A DNA stretch of 64,000 bases, taken from NCBI GenBank assembly GCA_034440615.1, contig JAOTOM010004003.1, forward strand, positions 62,001 through 126,000. Reading direction: 5' to 3'. Both the position numbers and the translations under genes were made by a program. This DNA comes from Ashinkailepas kermadecensis. Its lineage: Eukaryota > Arthropoda > Thecostraca > Neolepadidae. How positions within the stretch are numbered: position 1 is the stretch's first letter; every line of letters begins with the position of its first letter. Below are positions 21,096 through 33,135 of the stretch, piece by piece. The notes beneath the pieces were generated by a model. The model worked only from the letters and a program-made list of their open reading frames with translations, was not told the DNA's origin and made no database searches.

Positions 21096-23330
21096 TTATT
21101 GGGCAGGATGTTGAGCTGTTAGGCTGCTGATAATTACAATGTTACTCAGGCCATCTTTGTAGTGCATAGATATCTGCATTGTTGCTGTGAAATGGAGCTG
21201 TAATAGTGGGTTTTGTATGACTATTTGAGAGCCTGTATTAGATGGATGTTATCTTATGTACAAATTGTGACTCTGGATTGAGTCTTGTCTTCAGTTGTCA
21301 TATACTCATTGTGCTATCATACTGGTTCAAAGCAAATAGTGCATAAGATAGCCTGGAATTTGATCAAATTTTGTGAGGTTGCTAGGTCTTTTTCTATTGG
21401 TGCACTTTTCAACAAGACCAAGATTGATGATCATGGGCCACCAGGAGTTCCTGGTGGTATTCTGCTATATATATGTTTTTGGTGTATTTCTATCTGAAAG
21501 GGGAAACTATGCTTACAATTCATTTCACACAGTTTTGATAAACATTGGTCATACACTTTTTATGTTGGATGATCTTGAATGGCACCTGTCACAATTGCAA
21601 GTTCATTTTGACCAGTTGTGTGTTCTGTATTCACTCTGAAAGGCAGCAGGGCTGCTTTCACTGATTTGTAAGCCCTATGTCTTTATCCTTTTTCAGAAGA
21701 CTGCTTTTGAAAGCACATCTCTCCTGTCATTGAAATACATTGAGATGTAATGTGAAATGAGCTTTTATTTTGTGTGATGTACAGGAGCGCTGAATGGCCA
21801 GTGCAGCCAATGCGGGCGTCGGTGACCAACCCAAGCAATGTGTTAAAATACTGTCTGCTATAAGAAAGCTCATTGCCGACACTGCCAGTACCGCTGCCCC
21901 ACGCACCACGACATAGTCGCCTTAGTTGGTGGAAGGTGGCAGCACTGGCACAGCCTGCCTTACAACCGTTATCAGTGATGAATGGACAGGCTCGATAACT
22001 ACTGTATTACCTAAACTCTAGAAGCTCTAAGCTATTGAGGTGTCCTTAATCTTAAGTGCAGAACCTTAGCCAGGTTTCAGGACTATTGGTTAGGGAAAAC
22101 GCAGACATTGTTATGTGCCTTGGTCGTCCACGGAGCGAGGCGGCAGACGTTGAAGTAGTCCTGGCAGTCCGGGGCAGGTGAAGTGGATATTGGTCTTCGC
22201 ACGTCAGACCTATATATTAATCCGAACACTTTCAGTTACAGTAATGTGACAAGGTAACTACTTTGTGCCGTACGAGACTGTTGTAACGGTCGTAAGACCC
22301 GAGGATGGTCAGGGAAACTGAAGCGACGTAAGATCTTGAGCGATCATGAGCTACGAACCAGTCAGGACACGTAGGCCGGTGCAAATCCACTGATATAGTG
22401 AGGTGTGAGTGATGCTAGAGGATGTAGTGCGGACATGGCGGATAAGAACGTAGATCTATAGCTCTTTGTGGGTACACATGCACTCACAAACTAAACACGT
22501 GCGCGCAAGACGCACGTAAGGATCTGCGAAGTATAAATAATCATCAACACAGAGGAAACCTGGGAAGGCAATGGCCATGGTGCTGATTCATGAGCCCTAA
22601 GCTCTGGGACGGGTAGGTGGAAAAAGAGGCGCAGCTTGGAATTTTCGAAAGGAGAGTCGATTCAGCGGCGAAAGAGGGGCAGCCTGTAATACCCCTGCTC
22701 CCGTCCATTCACTGTACCAATGGTCATGAGCCCTAAGTTGTACCAAGTTGTACAGTTGTGCAGAGTAGGCCTTGGCATGTGGTTTATCCCAATTATAATT
22801 CAAACTCGTTTGCACCTGTAGCAATCAAATATGTGGAATTCGCTTGCCCTGCGATAGATCTGAGAACCTTTGAAATAAGAAATCCATGTTTTCACGATGT
22901 AATTTTGTACGTGATTCATGAACAACATTATGCGGCCCCTTCCGTCAAATTTCAACCTTTGTGTACACTACACTTGGCGTCGCCCTGGTGGTTTATACTC
23001 GTGGAGTGCATCGGCTAGTCAAATGGTGAATTTTTAAAACGCTGGTGCCACTTCAAAATCAAGCCATTGTGCTAAATGCAACGTCACGTGGGGATATCGA
23101 GGAAGGCGGTACCTCGTGTGGCTGCAGGTTAAATACTAATTTTGGGCTCATTACTTACCATGCAACGCCATAAGGTTAATGCAGAAATTATGGGTTCTTG
23201 GGGTAACTTCCCCTACCCTCTAATCCGCCGTATCTGGAAGAGTAAGTGGGTTGTCTGCGCAAGGTGCTGTTACGCAGCTAACATGTTAGACGAGGCTCGA
23301 ATTATTCACGTTTTGGAACATGTCATTGAG
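21096..23330. other. MSL2 3' region and intergenic DNA
   Basis: The first several hundred bases are probably MSL2 3'UTR. I see no clear AATAAA signal close by. No protein motif or repeat is recognised in the rest. Confidence 0.3.
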
Positions 23331-23766
23331 CAGTGATAAATTATTCGTGAAATAGGGTGGAATATACCACTTTCTGAGCACTAAATAGGCATCCTTTCCA
23401 ATGACGTATCGACAGTGCTTGTTTATGCGTGCTCATGAAGTCTTCATGACTTGTTCCCAGGAGTAATTTGCGTATAAGTAGCATGCTTATGCTCACGATT
23501 ACGGATTGATTACACAAGCATCTTGTGACGTAATTGCGAACACAACAGAGATGATCGATGTGGTGTGTTAAACAATGCGAGCTGCTGATAGCAGGGCATT
23601 GCAATCGTTACCAAAAATATGCACTGATCAGTACACTATTGGCTCAAATGGAGCTTGAAAGACCGAAACGATATTTTAACTGGCATGCTTCCATGGCAGA
23701 ATTATACATCCTACTGCACCAATTCTGACATCTCTCACTAAACGAAAAACCATGATTTTAACACTG
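23331..23766 (+). mobile_element. hAT-like MITE, copy 3
   Basis: 436-bp copy with the best-kept two ends: CAGTGATAAATTATTCG at the left and GATTTTAACACTG at the right, giving an imperfect terminal inverted repeat CAGTG-TAAA. Target-site duplication tcattgag / ccattgag (23323-23330, 23767-23774; 7 of 8). Confidence 0.87.
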
Positions 23767-23774
23767 CCATTGAG

Positions 23775-24342
23775 TGTCACCCGCTGATGCGCTATAGAAT
23801 GATACCTGGTGTCACCAATGTGGCAACTCATGGATCGTCTGCTGAGACATTTATCCGTGCTGAACAATGCTTCAGTATCGTTCTTTTCGCATACGAAATG
23901 TAGTTTGTGTGTGCGATGCCAATTGTCCGTGTTGTCATTTTTCTGAGAAGTACAAACGCCTGAAGTAGCTGAGGCTGGAGATAAGGTCGTCGAATCTCCG
24001 ATATCGAAGTGTGGAGGTGAGCAGAATTCAACCTTAAAACCGTATCTGGTTATACAAATTCATCAGACTAATATCAAATTTGCTTGTAGTGAGTAGTGTA
24101 GACTGCAGAAGCGCCGCTTCTTCAGCTCCCGGGCCCCTGTTCAGCGCATGGCTGGAATATGTCGATTCTGTAATTGAGACTACAGTGAAGTAGGTGGTCA
24201 CGAAGTGGCTTATTTGATCATGCTGTTGTTGAGTGTTAATTTGCTTTGAAGTTCTGAAGAATTGCAGATGTGATGTGGCCACTGTCTAAAAGTGGGGACT
24301 GCTGCCCATCAAAACGCCATCTGTATGAAGAATGTCAAAACC
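23775..24342. other. unassigned DNA before tRNA
   Basis: No gene or repeat recognised, apart from an AAAA at 24337-24340, which is the TTTT Pol III terminator of the tRNA gene on the minus strand. Confidence 0.4.
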
Positions 24343-24415
24343 CATCCCTGCCGGGATTCGAACCCGGGACCTTTGGATTAGAAGTCCAACGCGCTATCCA
24401 CTGCGCTACAGGGAC
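24343..24415 (-). tRNA. trnR-TCT: tRNA-Arg (anticodon TCT)
   Basis: 73-nt complete cloverleaf on the minus strand, without intron. Acceptor stem GTCCCTG / CAGGGAT (one G-T pair), D stem GCGC / GCGC, anticodon stem TTGGA / TCCAA around CTTCTAA (anticodon TCT), T stem CCGGG / CCCGG with TTCGAAT loop, discriminator G. The internal A and B boxes (TAGCGCAGTGG; GGTTCGAATCC) are intact. A TTTT terminator follows after 2 bases (24340-24337). It reads AGA codons. Looks functional. Confidence 0.96.
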
Positions 24416-25575
24416 TTGGCGGCGCTGGTTGCTGATAAGTCATATGGGATATAGTGCCCAAAATACTTGGCTGCTTTTTCAGATGTCTTACTTTTTTGCA
24501 TGCTGTTACGCGTACCAACGATCGTGTCACTACCATTTGGTGTTGGCCGTTCCGCTGTCCCTGTGACCTACCAAATACCAGTCGGGCTGGACTGCAAATC
24601 TGTAAAGTTTTTCACCTCGAATCCAACCGTGCCGGCCGTTGGAGGGCACTGGTGACGCTATGCACGAGGTGTGCTTGTTTGGCGCCGCCAGTCGGACCCT
24701 GGTGAGAGGTGGGGTGTGCTGCGCGCTCCGGCGGTGATCTGCTCCTGCTGACTGCTGAGTAGCCACCGGATGAGGCTGGCGCAACGCCTGCAATTGACTG
24801 AGAGGGATCGTATACTAAATCGAAGTTCCACTCGTGTTGATTGGCCAGGTAAGTAGGTGCGTGATTGTTTTTAGCATGTTAGGAACTCCCCGATGTGTTA
24901 ACCGGGACACAATTCAGGGACGGACTCATTCGGGATTGGAAAAAAACGCATGCAAATGAAAGAATGCACTAATTTACTGCTGAAAATCTAGCCCCCTACC
25001 TTCCCTACCCATCCCTGGATTCGCCTCTGAATATGCATTCGAACGTTTTTTATTACTGGGGCGGTGGGGGACATTCCCCCAGTGTTTCGAGAGTTCGAAT
25101 TCCCGCAATATTTAGAGTAAATGGCTTTGATATGTTGGCGTGTCTCCTAAATTTCATAATGATAGGCGATAATTTCCTCCATATTATATATATATATATT
25201 TTTTATTTCGAGGAAAGTCATCTACCGTTGTCTTGGACTGGTCTGCGTCCTGCGTCACATACATACCGGGGCGAGTTATGCGACGGCGTAATATGTCTGA
25301 GCGGCTGGTATCGGACCTGCCTCCAACGAATATTGCATAGCACTCGTGTCAAATTTTGGTGTCCCGCTACTTTTTTGGGTGTCGCCCTTTTGACTGCATG
25401 CGGAGAAGTACTGAATCACTGCAATAGCGGATCCGAGGGACCACTGCGTCATACCCCGCCCCCTCCCCAGCCCCTTCTCCCAAACCAAAGGGTCCTTGTT
25501 TTGACAGGCCGTGACGAAGCACGGAATACATTTGTCTTTTCAGGGAGCATTCGGGCGACAGTAAAGCGCTCCAGT
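24416..25575. other. intergenic DNA
   Basis: No gene recognised. Near 25005-25030 there is a possible hAT-type terminus reading on the minus strand (CAGAGGCGAATCCAGGGATG). A short (TA)n is at 25184-25198. Confidence 0.3.
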
Positions 25576-26180
25576 GTCCACAATTGAAGGTTCCCTTGGT
25601 CGACGTGATGAAGGGATCCATGAGCGATGGAGATGGCCCCATGCCGATGAAGAGTGCCCCCGAGTCGACGGAAAGTTCCCATGGGCAGACGCAGAGAACC
25701 CCAGCCCGGGTCAACGTGAAGGGCCTCTAGGCCGACGGGGGGGGACCCTGGGGCGTTGGAAGGACCCCCGCGGGCTGACGTCGAGGGTCGGACCAGTAGA
25801 GGAGGGTCCTTGAGCTGCCGGAGGTGGTCACTGAGGCGATGGGGATGGTCCCTGGCCAATATGAAGAACCTCTGGACCTAGGAGCGCACACAGGGGGGGG
25901 GCATATATTTTTGTAAGAGCCCCTGGTAGATTGGGTCCCTTTGAGTCATATCGGCCCCTCGACTACTTGGAGCCCTCGTCGTTTGTTCAGGGACCCTCTT
26001 TACTGACCGGGGCCCTCTCCGACAGGCCGAGAGCTCTTTCGACGAACCTGGACTCTTCAGTCAGACCAGGGCCTTTCATTTGGACTCGGGTTCCCTCCCC
26101 CCCCCCCCCTCCCTCGTCGGCCCAGGTGCCTCTCGTGTCGGCTCGGGCCCCTCTCCGATGGCCCGATATATTTTCCGGTG
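25576..26180. repeat. degenerate G/C-rich ~28-bp repeats
   Basis: Loosely periodic sequence with recurring gtcgacg/ggtcgac and gggtcc/ggccc words, first G-rich then C-rich, including a run of 13 C near 26097-26109. Several overlapping open frames here are low-complexity shadows. Confidence 0.45.
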
Positions 26181-28188
26181 ACTTGGGCCCTCTGTCAGAT
26201 GAAGGAAACCATACATTTGCTGCTCGGCATGCTCCAATACCCACAATAAATAAACTCTGACGTCGGACCTGGTCCCCATTCTCGGCCCCTCTTCTCTCAG
26301 CGAGAGAAGGGGTTCAGGGACACAGGAACTTGAATGCCCCCTAAGCGAAGTTCTGACTTCGCCACTGGTATCACGTTTGCCAGATTAATCCCCCGTAAGC
26401 GGTTTGCATTGATTGAAAAGTACGCGCTGCAAACCGTCTTGACGCTACGAAACCCACTAAGATTAATACCACCTATGTTACGATGCTACTTGCAATGCAG
26501 CCAAACATTTTCGGCGCGCAACCCCCCCCCCACACACACACACACTGGTCAATAAGACATTCAAGTTATGGGTGCTAAAGTCCGGCGGGTATCAACATTA
26601 TCGATCCCCCTGGGCCAGATCCTGGATCCGCCACTAAATCACTGTAATCATCACTTATCCGCTTGTTAAATGTCTGTGCATTATACCGTTTGCTGCGTGC
26701 GCTTGCATTCAGAGGCGGCGCCTACAAGGCCATGAACTGACTGGGCAAACAGCCGCACACCTTTTGAGCAGACGAGCTCAAGACTGAGACGACACACCCA
26801 GATTCTCTATTAGCGGTCCGAGGACACCCTGTCGCAAGGCTGATGTGAAGGTGCGGTGTAAACCTCCACAAAAATTAACTTCGAAATCGTGAAATGTCCG
26901 GACAAGGGGACATTTTACGACAAATCGTTAACATGACGTTTTGCTCACTTGTATAAGCTGTTTCTCTACACCCATCGCCATGAAGATTTGCAATGGCAAA
27001 TGCATAGGACTGGCCCAGAAATGCTTACGAATGTAGTTATGAATGGTGCACTCCTCTGCGTACAGCGCTGCATGCAGCCCATGGGGCGTCCGGAATGTCC
27101 AACAGCTAGATCACAACCCATATCGGCTCGCTCCATGTAACGTCCATAAGTTTAATGGTTAAGATACCAGGTGATTCGGGAAGGCGTGCCACTGTCCTCT
27201 GTAGTTACACCATTATATTGGGCCATTGTGATCAGTGATGATCATGCTGGTCGGGGGCTCCGCCACGGAAAAAAAGACAATGCATTGGATGTGTGCTGTC
27301 ATGTCGGTCCCAATCATTTATCTGCACGCTTCAAAGCAGGCGTTGTATTGATGTTTACTTGTTAATGTTGTTGAAACCGGTGTGGTGTTTCAGAAATTAT
27401 TCAGAGATATATTCCTCGCACTCGAGCATCCTCCATTAGGGCCCATAACACTGCCCCATGTGACAGCAATACTAGATTGTTAGACAGCCCATGTGACAGC
27501 CATATATTGTGATCATACTAAATAGTGCCCCATGTGACAGCCGTACTAAACTTTAATATTGTTGTACCAGATGCTGTGGCAACTAGGTTAGACCATGCAG
27601 CGGTTATGCTAGACCGACTGCTATGCCAAACACTGAAGAAAGTCTCTGTATAAATATGCTGTGTACGTGCTGAATTATCACTACATTAAACTCGGACGTC
27701 CAAGCAAGCGGCCTCCTCAAAACCCTTGCCAGACTGGTCGGCTGGCGATGTCGGTTTCGACTGGAGGGGTGGGGAGGAGGGAGGTTCTGGAGAACGAGTG
27801 GACACGTAAGCCCCTCCCACGCGACACGGCCTCGGCATTCGCATGACTTTGACCGTTCGCCCGGAGTTCCCTGGCCGTGTGGGTCATTGAGCCGGTTGGA
27901 TGGTGGGGTATATGAAGTGCTGCTTTTGTTCTCCGAAGATCACTCCCTGTAATGCAATGATTTCCGATCGCTATCTCGGACCCGACTATTTATGGCATGG
28001 GGTGATTGAGTCGTCGTCATCGGAAGAAGTCGGTGATATTGACTCGTATGGTATGCAAAACTAGGTACCTTTGAAACGAAACGAGGTTAACTTTGTTATT
28101 CACATCTTCTCCGAACATGAATATCCTCTGCAAAATTGAGTGAGCTAGCTTAGCATTGAGTAAGATACAAGCTATTTGCTCTTGCTAC
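26181..28188. other. intergenic DNA
   Basis: No gene. It contains a (CA)n tract near 26530, a hAT-like right end near 26610-26632 (CCTGGATCCGCCACT), and three diverged copies of a ccatgtgacagc segment at 27455-27545. Confidence 0.35.
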
Positions 28189-28298
28189 GGATGCGAGTCT
28201 GGGATGCGAGTCTGGGATACGAGTCTGGGATGCGAGTCTGGGATGCGAGTCTGGGATGCGAGTCTGGGATGCGAGTCTGGAATGCGAGTCTGGAATGC
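28189..28298. repeat. 13-bp tandem repeat
   Basis: About eight copies of gatgcgagtctgg. Confidence 0.95.
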
Positions 28299-28808
28299 AG
28301 AGGTCAGCTGAATTCACCGTTTCCGGTCTTAGTGATGTTTTGGGGGGCCTGATTCCTTATTTGGCATTATGCACATCAACATTTTTTGGGAATTACCCGT
28401 GGAGGAAAGGAGGCTAAAAACATGGTAGCGGGGCAGAACGGGATGTCGCAATTACTCCAATTATTAATGCGATTTGATGTCACTTGTCAATTAATAGTTC
28501 CCTCATTTGCTGTCCTTTTTGTGTAACGGGAAGACCGAGCGCGTTCGAAGTGAGTATGAGGTTTTTTTTTCAGGTTCAGATGTTATTTGGGTATCCATGG
28601 ATTTTGTGATTACAGAAGCTAATGAGACGCCCATTGTTTTGAGACCATTCTGGTCACTGGAAGCTTCTATGAGTTTCTCATACCCAAAATGTTTTCACTG
28701 GTGTCGTGCTTAAGCATGACTGTGCGCTGAACTGACGAATTTTGTCGTTTGGGACATAACGGAGTGTGAAGGACGGGGGAAAACGGCGTACCTTGTTTTG
28801 TCCGTACT
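28299..28808. other. unassigned DNA
   Basis: Nothing recognised. Confidence 0.3.
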
Positions 28809-28947
28809 TTGCACCGCACAGCTGTAGTAATTGTTACTTTTCACCGTACTTTGCACCGCACAGCTGTAGTAATTGTTACTTTTCACCGCACAGCTGTAGT
28901 AATTGTTACTTTTCACCGCACAGCTGTAGTAATTGTTACTTTTCACC
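28809..28947. repeat. 30-bp tandem repeat, 4 copies
   Basis: Unit containing cacagctgtagtaattgtt then acttttcaccg. The first interval is 42 bp because of an extra tactttgcacc. Confidence 0.95.
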
Positions 28948-29680
28948 ATACTCGATTCCTGGCACCTGCGCTTCGACAACCATGCCAGCTGAATTCGATT
29001 GCAGCCGGTTCATTCGTCAGCATCATCTTTTGCCTGTGCTTTTGCCTATCATATTGCCAACTTGTTTCGACGTTATCACGGACTTTGTCCCCACCTGCTA
29101 CCTTCCACTCAATGAAAAATTAACTCCAGGACATCGATCTACATAAACTGTTAATACCCAGCTAACTAACAGTCTCTCATTGTTTGCTACAGCACATGTG
29201 TTATTTACCTCATATTGTCACGTCCTCTGTCCCCTTTGTACCACATATAGGTGGGCAAAATGGGAAAAGGGGAAGGTTTAACTTACACCAGTGGCGGACT
29301 TAAGCATAATTGTGTAGGTGGCTAAATGTGGTACACGATGAGGCTGAACGTTCCAGTTCGAAGGCAAAACGTGAATAGGTTCCGATTTTTTTGTGTCTGA
29401 ATCCAAAGAACGCTAAAGTATTACCCCCTCCCCCTACCGCATGTTAGACGTGTTACCCAATCAATTTTAGGGGAGTGGGGCAATACATGGAGGAAGTGGG
29501 AGGGCCGAAATTGGTTGGGGAGCCCGCCTGTAGGGTCCGATGCTAAGAATTGATAGATTGAGGGATAATTGAGAGGGAGGAAATGGTGCACCAAAATGTA
29601 CCAAATCGACACACATGGGCGGTGCTCAGGTCTTGGTTTTGTTTGTGCAGTAGTGTAGTGTCGGTACACACTCTACATAA
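28948..29680. other. unassigned DNA
   Basis: No gene seen. A cagtggcgga word near 29288 could be a hAT-like terminus but has no partner. Confidence 0.3.
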
Positions 29681-29841
29681 AGGGGACGAGTGGTCTAGGG
29701 GTAAGATGCTCGTCTCACAATCGAAAGATTGTGGGTTCGAATCTCACCTGTCGCTACTCTTCGCCCGCGACCAACCGGCGTGACAGATTGGCGACGCTAT
29801 ATGACTCAACGGTCGACGTGTCGTAACACCAATAACCAACG
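29681..29841 (+). mobile_element. tRNA-derived SINE, copy S1
   Basis: 161-bp SINE flanked by a perfect 10-bp duplication, ctctacataa (29671-29680 and 29842-29851). The 5' half is tRNA-like with A box (TGGTCTAGGGGTAAGATGC) and B box (GGTTCGAATC); the anticodon stem is degraded, so it is not a working tRNA. The best overall resemblance is to tRNA-Gly-like heads. The 3' half has two hairpins, the second with stem CGACGC / GTGTCG, and ends in AACACCAATAACCAAC. The tail matches that of the LINE remnants at 38.5 and 45.2 kb. Confidence 0.88.
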
Positions 29842-29933
29842 CTCTACATAAGTATTGCAAGTTATTTACGTAAATATCACACTCACTGACTCTCACACTA
29901 GCGATTGACACATACTCGTATTGAAATCATGCT

Positions 29934-30882
29934 ACCTACGATCCGTTTATGGAATCATTTTATGTTTACTTAGAGTGCAAGTAAAAGAGGAGTGCTTAGG
30001 AAAGTACCGCTTAGTGGGGTGCGAACAGTATGGCAATTATAAGCGTAATTGCAGAGTGACTTCGTCTTCAAAACTCTGAATGTAACGGCGGTGCAGCAGT
30101 ATGACAAATCCTGCACTCATGCCTATCAAACTGCGCGAGGACGGTCAGTGGCACGAGACAGAACTTTGTGGCACGACGCTTAATAGCCGGGCCAGTAATG
30201 GAGCCCATAGTCGTTGTTTGGTTCGCAGACGCCTTCTTCCCTTGACAGGGGCGCTTATTTGCGGCTCCTTATAGACCTAATTCATTTTTAAGGTAAAGGG
30301 AAATGGACACTTTCGGTACAATGCAGCCCACCTGAGGTTCCATCATGAAAAATCATCCCGAGAGCAATCTACACTAATGACTGTCGGCCTCCATGTGCTT
30401 CAAAGTCCAGCGGTCGGCATAGCTCCCGAAATGGTCCGCAGGCTCGACTAGCAGGCATTCAGTATCAGCGGACTCCTTTTAAATTTACAAAAAAAAACTG
30501 CTCGACCACAACGAAAATAATGGCATCATCCTTCTATGACGAAAGAGATTGAAACCACATGCAAAGCGTGAGAACGACTGGTACTTTGTCATGCAATTGA
30601 ATTATTCGCCGCTTGCCACCAGGGTATGGAGAATGTTTTAATGGCCTGCCCCTGAGCAAGAATGACCCTTATTTTTTCTGGATATAAGTGTAAATTATGT
30701 GATTATCATATAGTGAGAAACCTTTTTCGAAATTTTCTGACCTTGATGACGCCGAGACCTTCTTTTTCGTACAAATGTATGAACTAGGTAATTTTACTTT
30801 CATTTTGAAAGCACAGTCTGGAGCCAGGCGAAGGTTGTTGATTGATCGGCCTTTCTGCATACAAAGGCCATCATTTATCCAG
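29934..30882. other. unassigned DNA
   Basis: No gene recognised. Confidence 0.3.
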
Positions 30883-31072
30883 GGGGTAGCAGCGATGGAA
30901 ATAACTCTATTCCATTTTTTTGGCAATCGAGTTATTATAGCTTTAAGCGAGCACTAGGCACAGCAAAGCATAGAAGTACCAGATTTCCTTTTATTTTCTG
31001 GGTAGTGTAATGGAAAAAGAGATAAAATTTTCACCTGTTTCTTAGGTCGTGTGATAAGCACAGTACTTACAT
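30883..31072 (+). repeat. direct repeat, left copy
   Basis: About 190 bp sharing roughly 80% with 32491-32690 in the same orientation (core: actaggcacagcaaagcata then gaagtaccagatttcc). Confidence 0.8.
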
Positions 31073-31632
31073 GTTTCGTACGTCCAAGTACCATTTATTC
31101 GATAGGCACGGTTTGTGGTCAGAACTTGTGGTTCGATCTAGGTTACGAGGGGAAAAGCTGCACAGTTCATCCCGTGAGTCTTGTTCCGCCAATACCGATG
31201 TAATGTTGTGTGCCGGCACCAAAACAATCGAGGTCGTCACTACCACAGCAGCTGTTGGAGACCACAGCCCCAGATCTGGCGCCGGCAGCATTCACAACAG
31301 TTCAGCCAGACTCGTGCGCAAGGCTCGATCAGCACGTCGACACTCGGAGGCGTTCATCGCCGAGGAGCCCGCAACTCAGTTTTGTGTCGCAGGCACGTAT
31401 ACTCAAAACTCACGTGGTTGTTGGAAATGCTTGCAGGTGTACCTTTACATGTAGGCACCCATGTCGCATGATTCCATAAGTGAATCCGGGATCCCATGGT
31501 GACCCTCCGGGGAGATCGACCCATGATTGTGTTTTTCAGAGTATCCCTTGATGACTATGTTCTACGATCTGGGTCTGATCGTACTGTTCGTATGTACGAT
31601 CGTATCGTACGATCGTCTGATCGTACGATCTG
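31073..31632. other. unassigned DNA, GATCGTACGATC palindromes
   Basis: No gene. 31588-31636 consists of overlapping gatcgtacgatc palindromes leading into the CA repeat. Confidence 0.4.
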
Positions 31633-31633
31633 A

Positions 31634-31730
<97 letters not shown>

Positions 31731-31757
31731 CGCACGCACACACACACGCACACAGCG
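31633..31757. repeat. (CA)n microsatellite
   Basis: About 110 bp of CA dinucleotides with cgca interruptions at the end. Confidence 0.98.
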
Positions 31758-31961
31758 CGATGTGAGTGATATGGGATGTGGCATTCTCGAGTGCCATCCA
31801 TGGCTTTGTGTATTCCGTTGTGTCGCCCTTCGCCATTGACGCAGTGTTTCGCACTATATCGTTCGTCAGCACAGCGAGAGGCTGCGATGCGTGTCACGTT
31901 TTGAGCACAGGAATTCGAGTGCGTGATTGCTTGCTTAAAGTTGTTAAATTTGGCAATTGTG

Positions 31962-31998
31962 TCACCCTGAAGAAGGCCTTTGGCCGAAACGTTGGTGA
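31962..31998 (+). ncRNA. hammerhead-like motif, Penelope-type
   Basis: TCACC, CTGAAGA, then AGGCC-ttt-GGCC, then GAAAC, GTT, GGTGA. Flanking TCACC/GGTGA pair as stem I, GGCC/GGCC as stem II, and CTGAAGA with GAAA takes the place of the hammerhead core (consensus CUGAUGA...GAAA). The very short stem III (ACGT) is typical of the minimal hammerheads of Penelope-like elements. One core base differs from consensus (A for U), so cleavage activity is doubtful. It may be only the remnant of such an element. Confidence 0.5.
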
Positions 31999-32042
31999 TG
32001 TGTTTGTTGGTGAAAATATATTTTTTTTTAATTATTGTGCCA

Positions 32043-32127
<85 letters not shown>

Positions 32128-32245
32128 ATGTATATATATGTATGTATATATGTATATATATATATATGTATATATATATATGTATATATATATATGTATT
32201 TATATATATATATGCATATATATATATGCATATACATATACATAA
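32043..32245. repeat. (TA)n / TATG microsatellite
   Basis: About 200 bp of TA dinucleotides with tgta and tgca interruptions toward the right. The frames through it are artefacts. Confidence 0.98.
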
Positions 32246-32490
32246 TATACTTCCTCAAGCAAACCATGTGCCCCAATTACCTTAACATTGCGCCAATGGG
32301 TGCGTACCAGGTAAGGCCGAGTCTGAAGAGGCTCGAGCTCACCCCTGACGAGTTCGGCTGGATGCCAGCCTGGGTAAGGGAATGGGACACTGAACGAATC
32401 AGCAACCGACAACCAGCAGTAGGTTAAGCATGATTTCAATACGAGTATGTGTCAATCGCTATTGTGAAAGAGTCTGCATAAAAATGGCAC

Positions 32491-32690
32491 CAGAGGGACA
32501 GCAGCGATAGAAATAACAACTCGATTCCACTTTTTAACGATCGAGCTAGTTTAGCTATAAGCGAACACTAGGCACAGCAAAGCATAGAAGTACCAGATTT
32601 TCCTTAATTTTCTCTGGGCATTGTGATGCAAATACAGAGTAAATTTTCCGCTGGTTCTCAGAGCGTATGATAAGCATGTAGTTTTATCAT
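32491..32690 (+). repeat. direct repeat, right copy
   Basis: Partner of 30883-31072. The pair brackets the CA repeat, the hammerhead-like motif and the TA repeat. Confidence 0.8.
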
Positions 32691-32817
32691 ACACCTTTTA
32701 CATATGTTCTTATCGAAAGTGGGTGCAACTCACAGCCGGACATCATCGCAATGCTGCAGCCGATTCGCAATGCCTAGCAATCATCAATGCATTGCGTATC
32801 CACGGTGATAATGCAAA

Positions 32818-32910
32818 AACACAGCAGCGGTGTATTACAAACATGAATACACATCAACGATGCATTACAAACATAAATGCACAGCAACGTTGCATTACAA
32901 ACAAATATAC
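32818..32910. repeat. ~30-bp tandem repeat, 3 copies
   Basis: Unit cagcaacg-tgcattacaaac followed by ataaatgca, with substitutions. Confidence 0.9.
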
Positions 32911-33043
32911 AACACCGGCTGACGGCCTCACCGCGCCGGCCAGGCGGGTGCCTGAGGGCCGGGACGTCTGACGGTCAGCAAGTGCATGAACTGCCGGACG
33001 CCCGGATCGGTGTGAGACAGGAGCCGGCGCAGTGAGTCCACGG

Positions 33044-33135
33044 AGCCACACGTTCCCCAGCGATGGTCAGCGGTGTGGTGATGGGTCACCGTGAGACGGT
33101 TGGTACACGTTCCCCAGCGATGGTCAGCGGTGTGG
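33044..33135. repeat. 58-bp tandem duplication
   Basis: cacgttccccagcgatggtc then agcggtgtgg appears twice, 58 bp apart. Confidence 0.9.

Larger units (their letters stand above)
29888..32474. repeat. 46/48-bp inverted repeat pair, 2.5 kb apart
   Basis: 29888-29933 and 32427-32474 are reverse complements (identical over the 34 bases from agcgattgac to catgct, with two short differences in the outer part). Flanks do not give an obvious duplication. Confidence 0.85.

Noticed and set aside
29681..29760. Functional tRNA gene
   Set aside because: The head of the SINE has A and B boxes but no valid anticodon stem, and the same head recurs twice with the same non-tRNA tail.
31527..32440. His-Thr, Cys-Val and Tyr-Ile repeat proteins
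   Set aside because: Direct translations of the (CA)n and (TA)n microsatellites.
32928..33060. Possible minus-strand exon (SVDSLRRLLSHTDPGV) with a GTGAGG donor
   Set aside because: Protein-like, but there is no convincing acceptor, no recognised family, and the upstream part is a tandem duplication.
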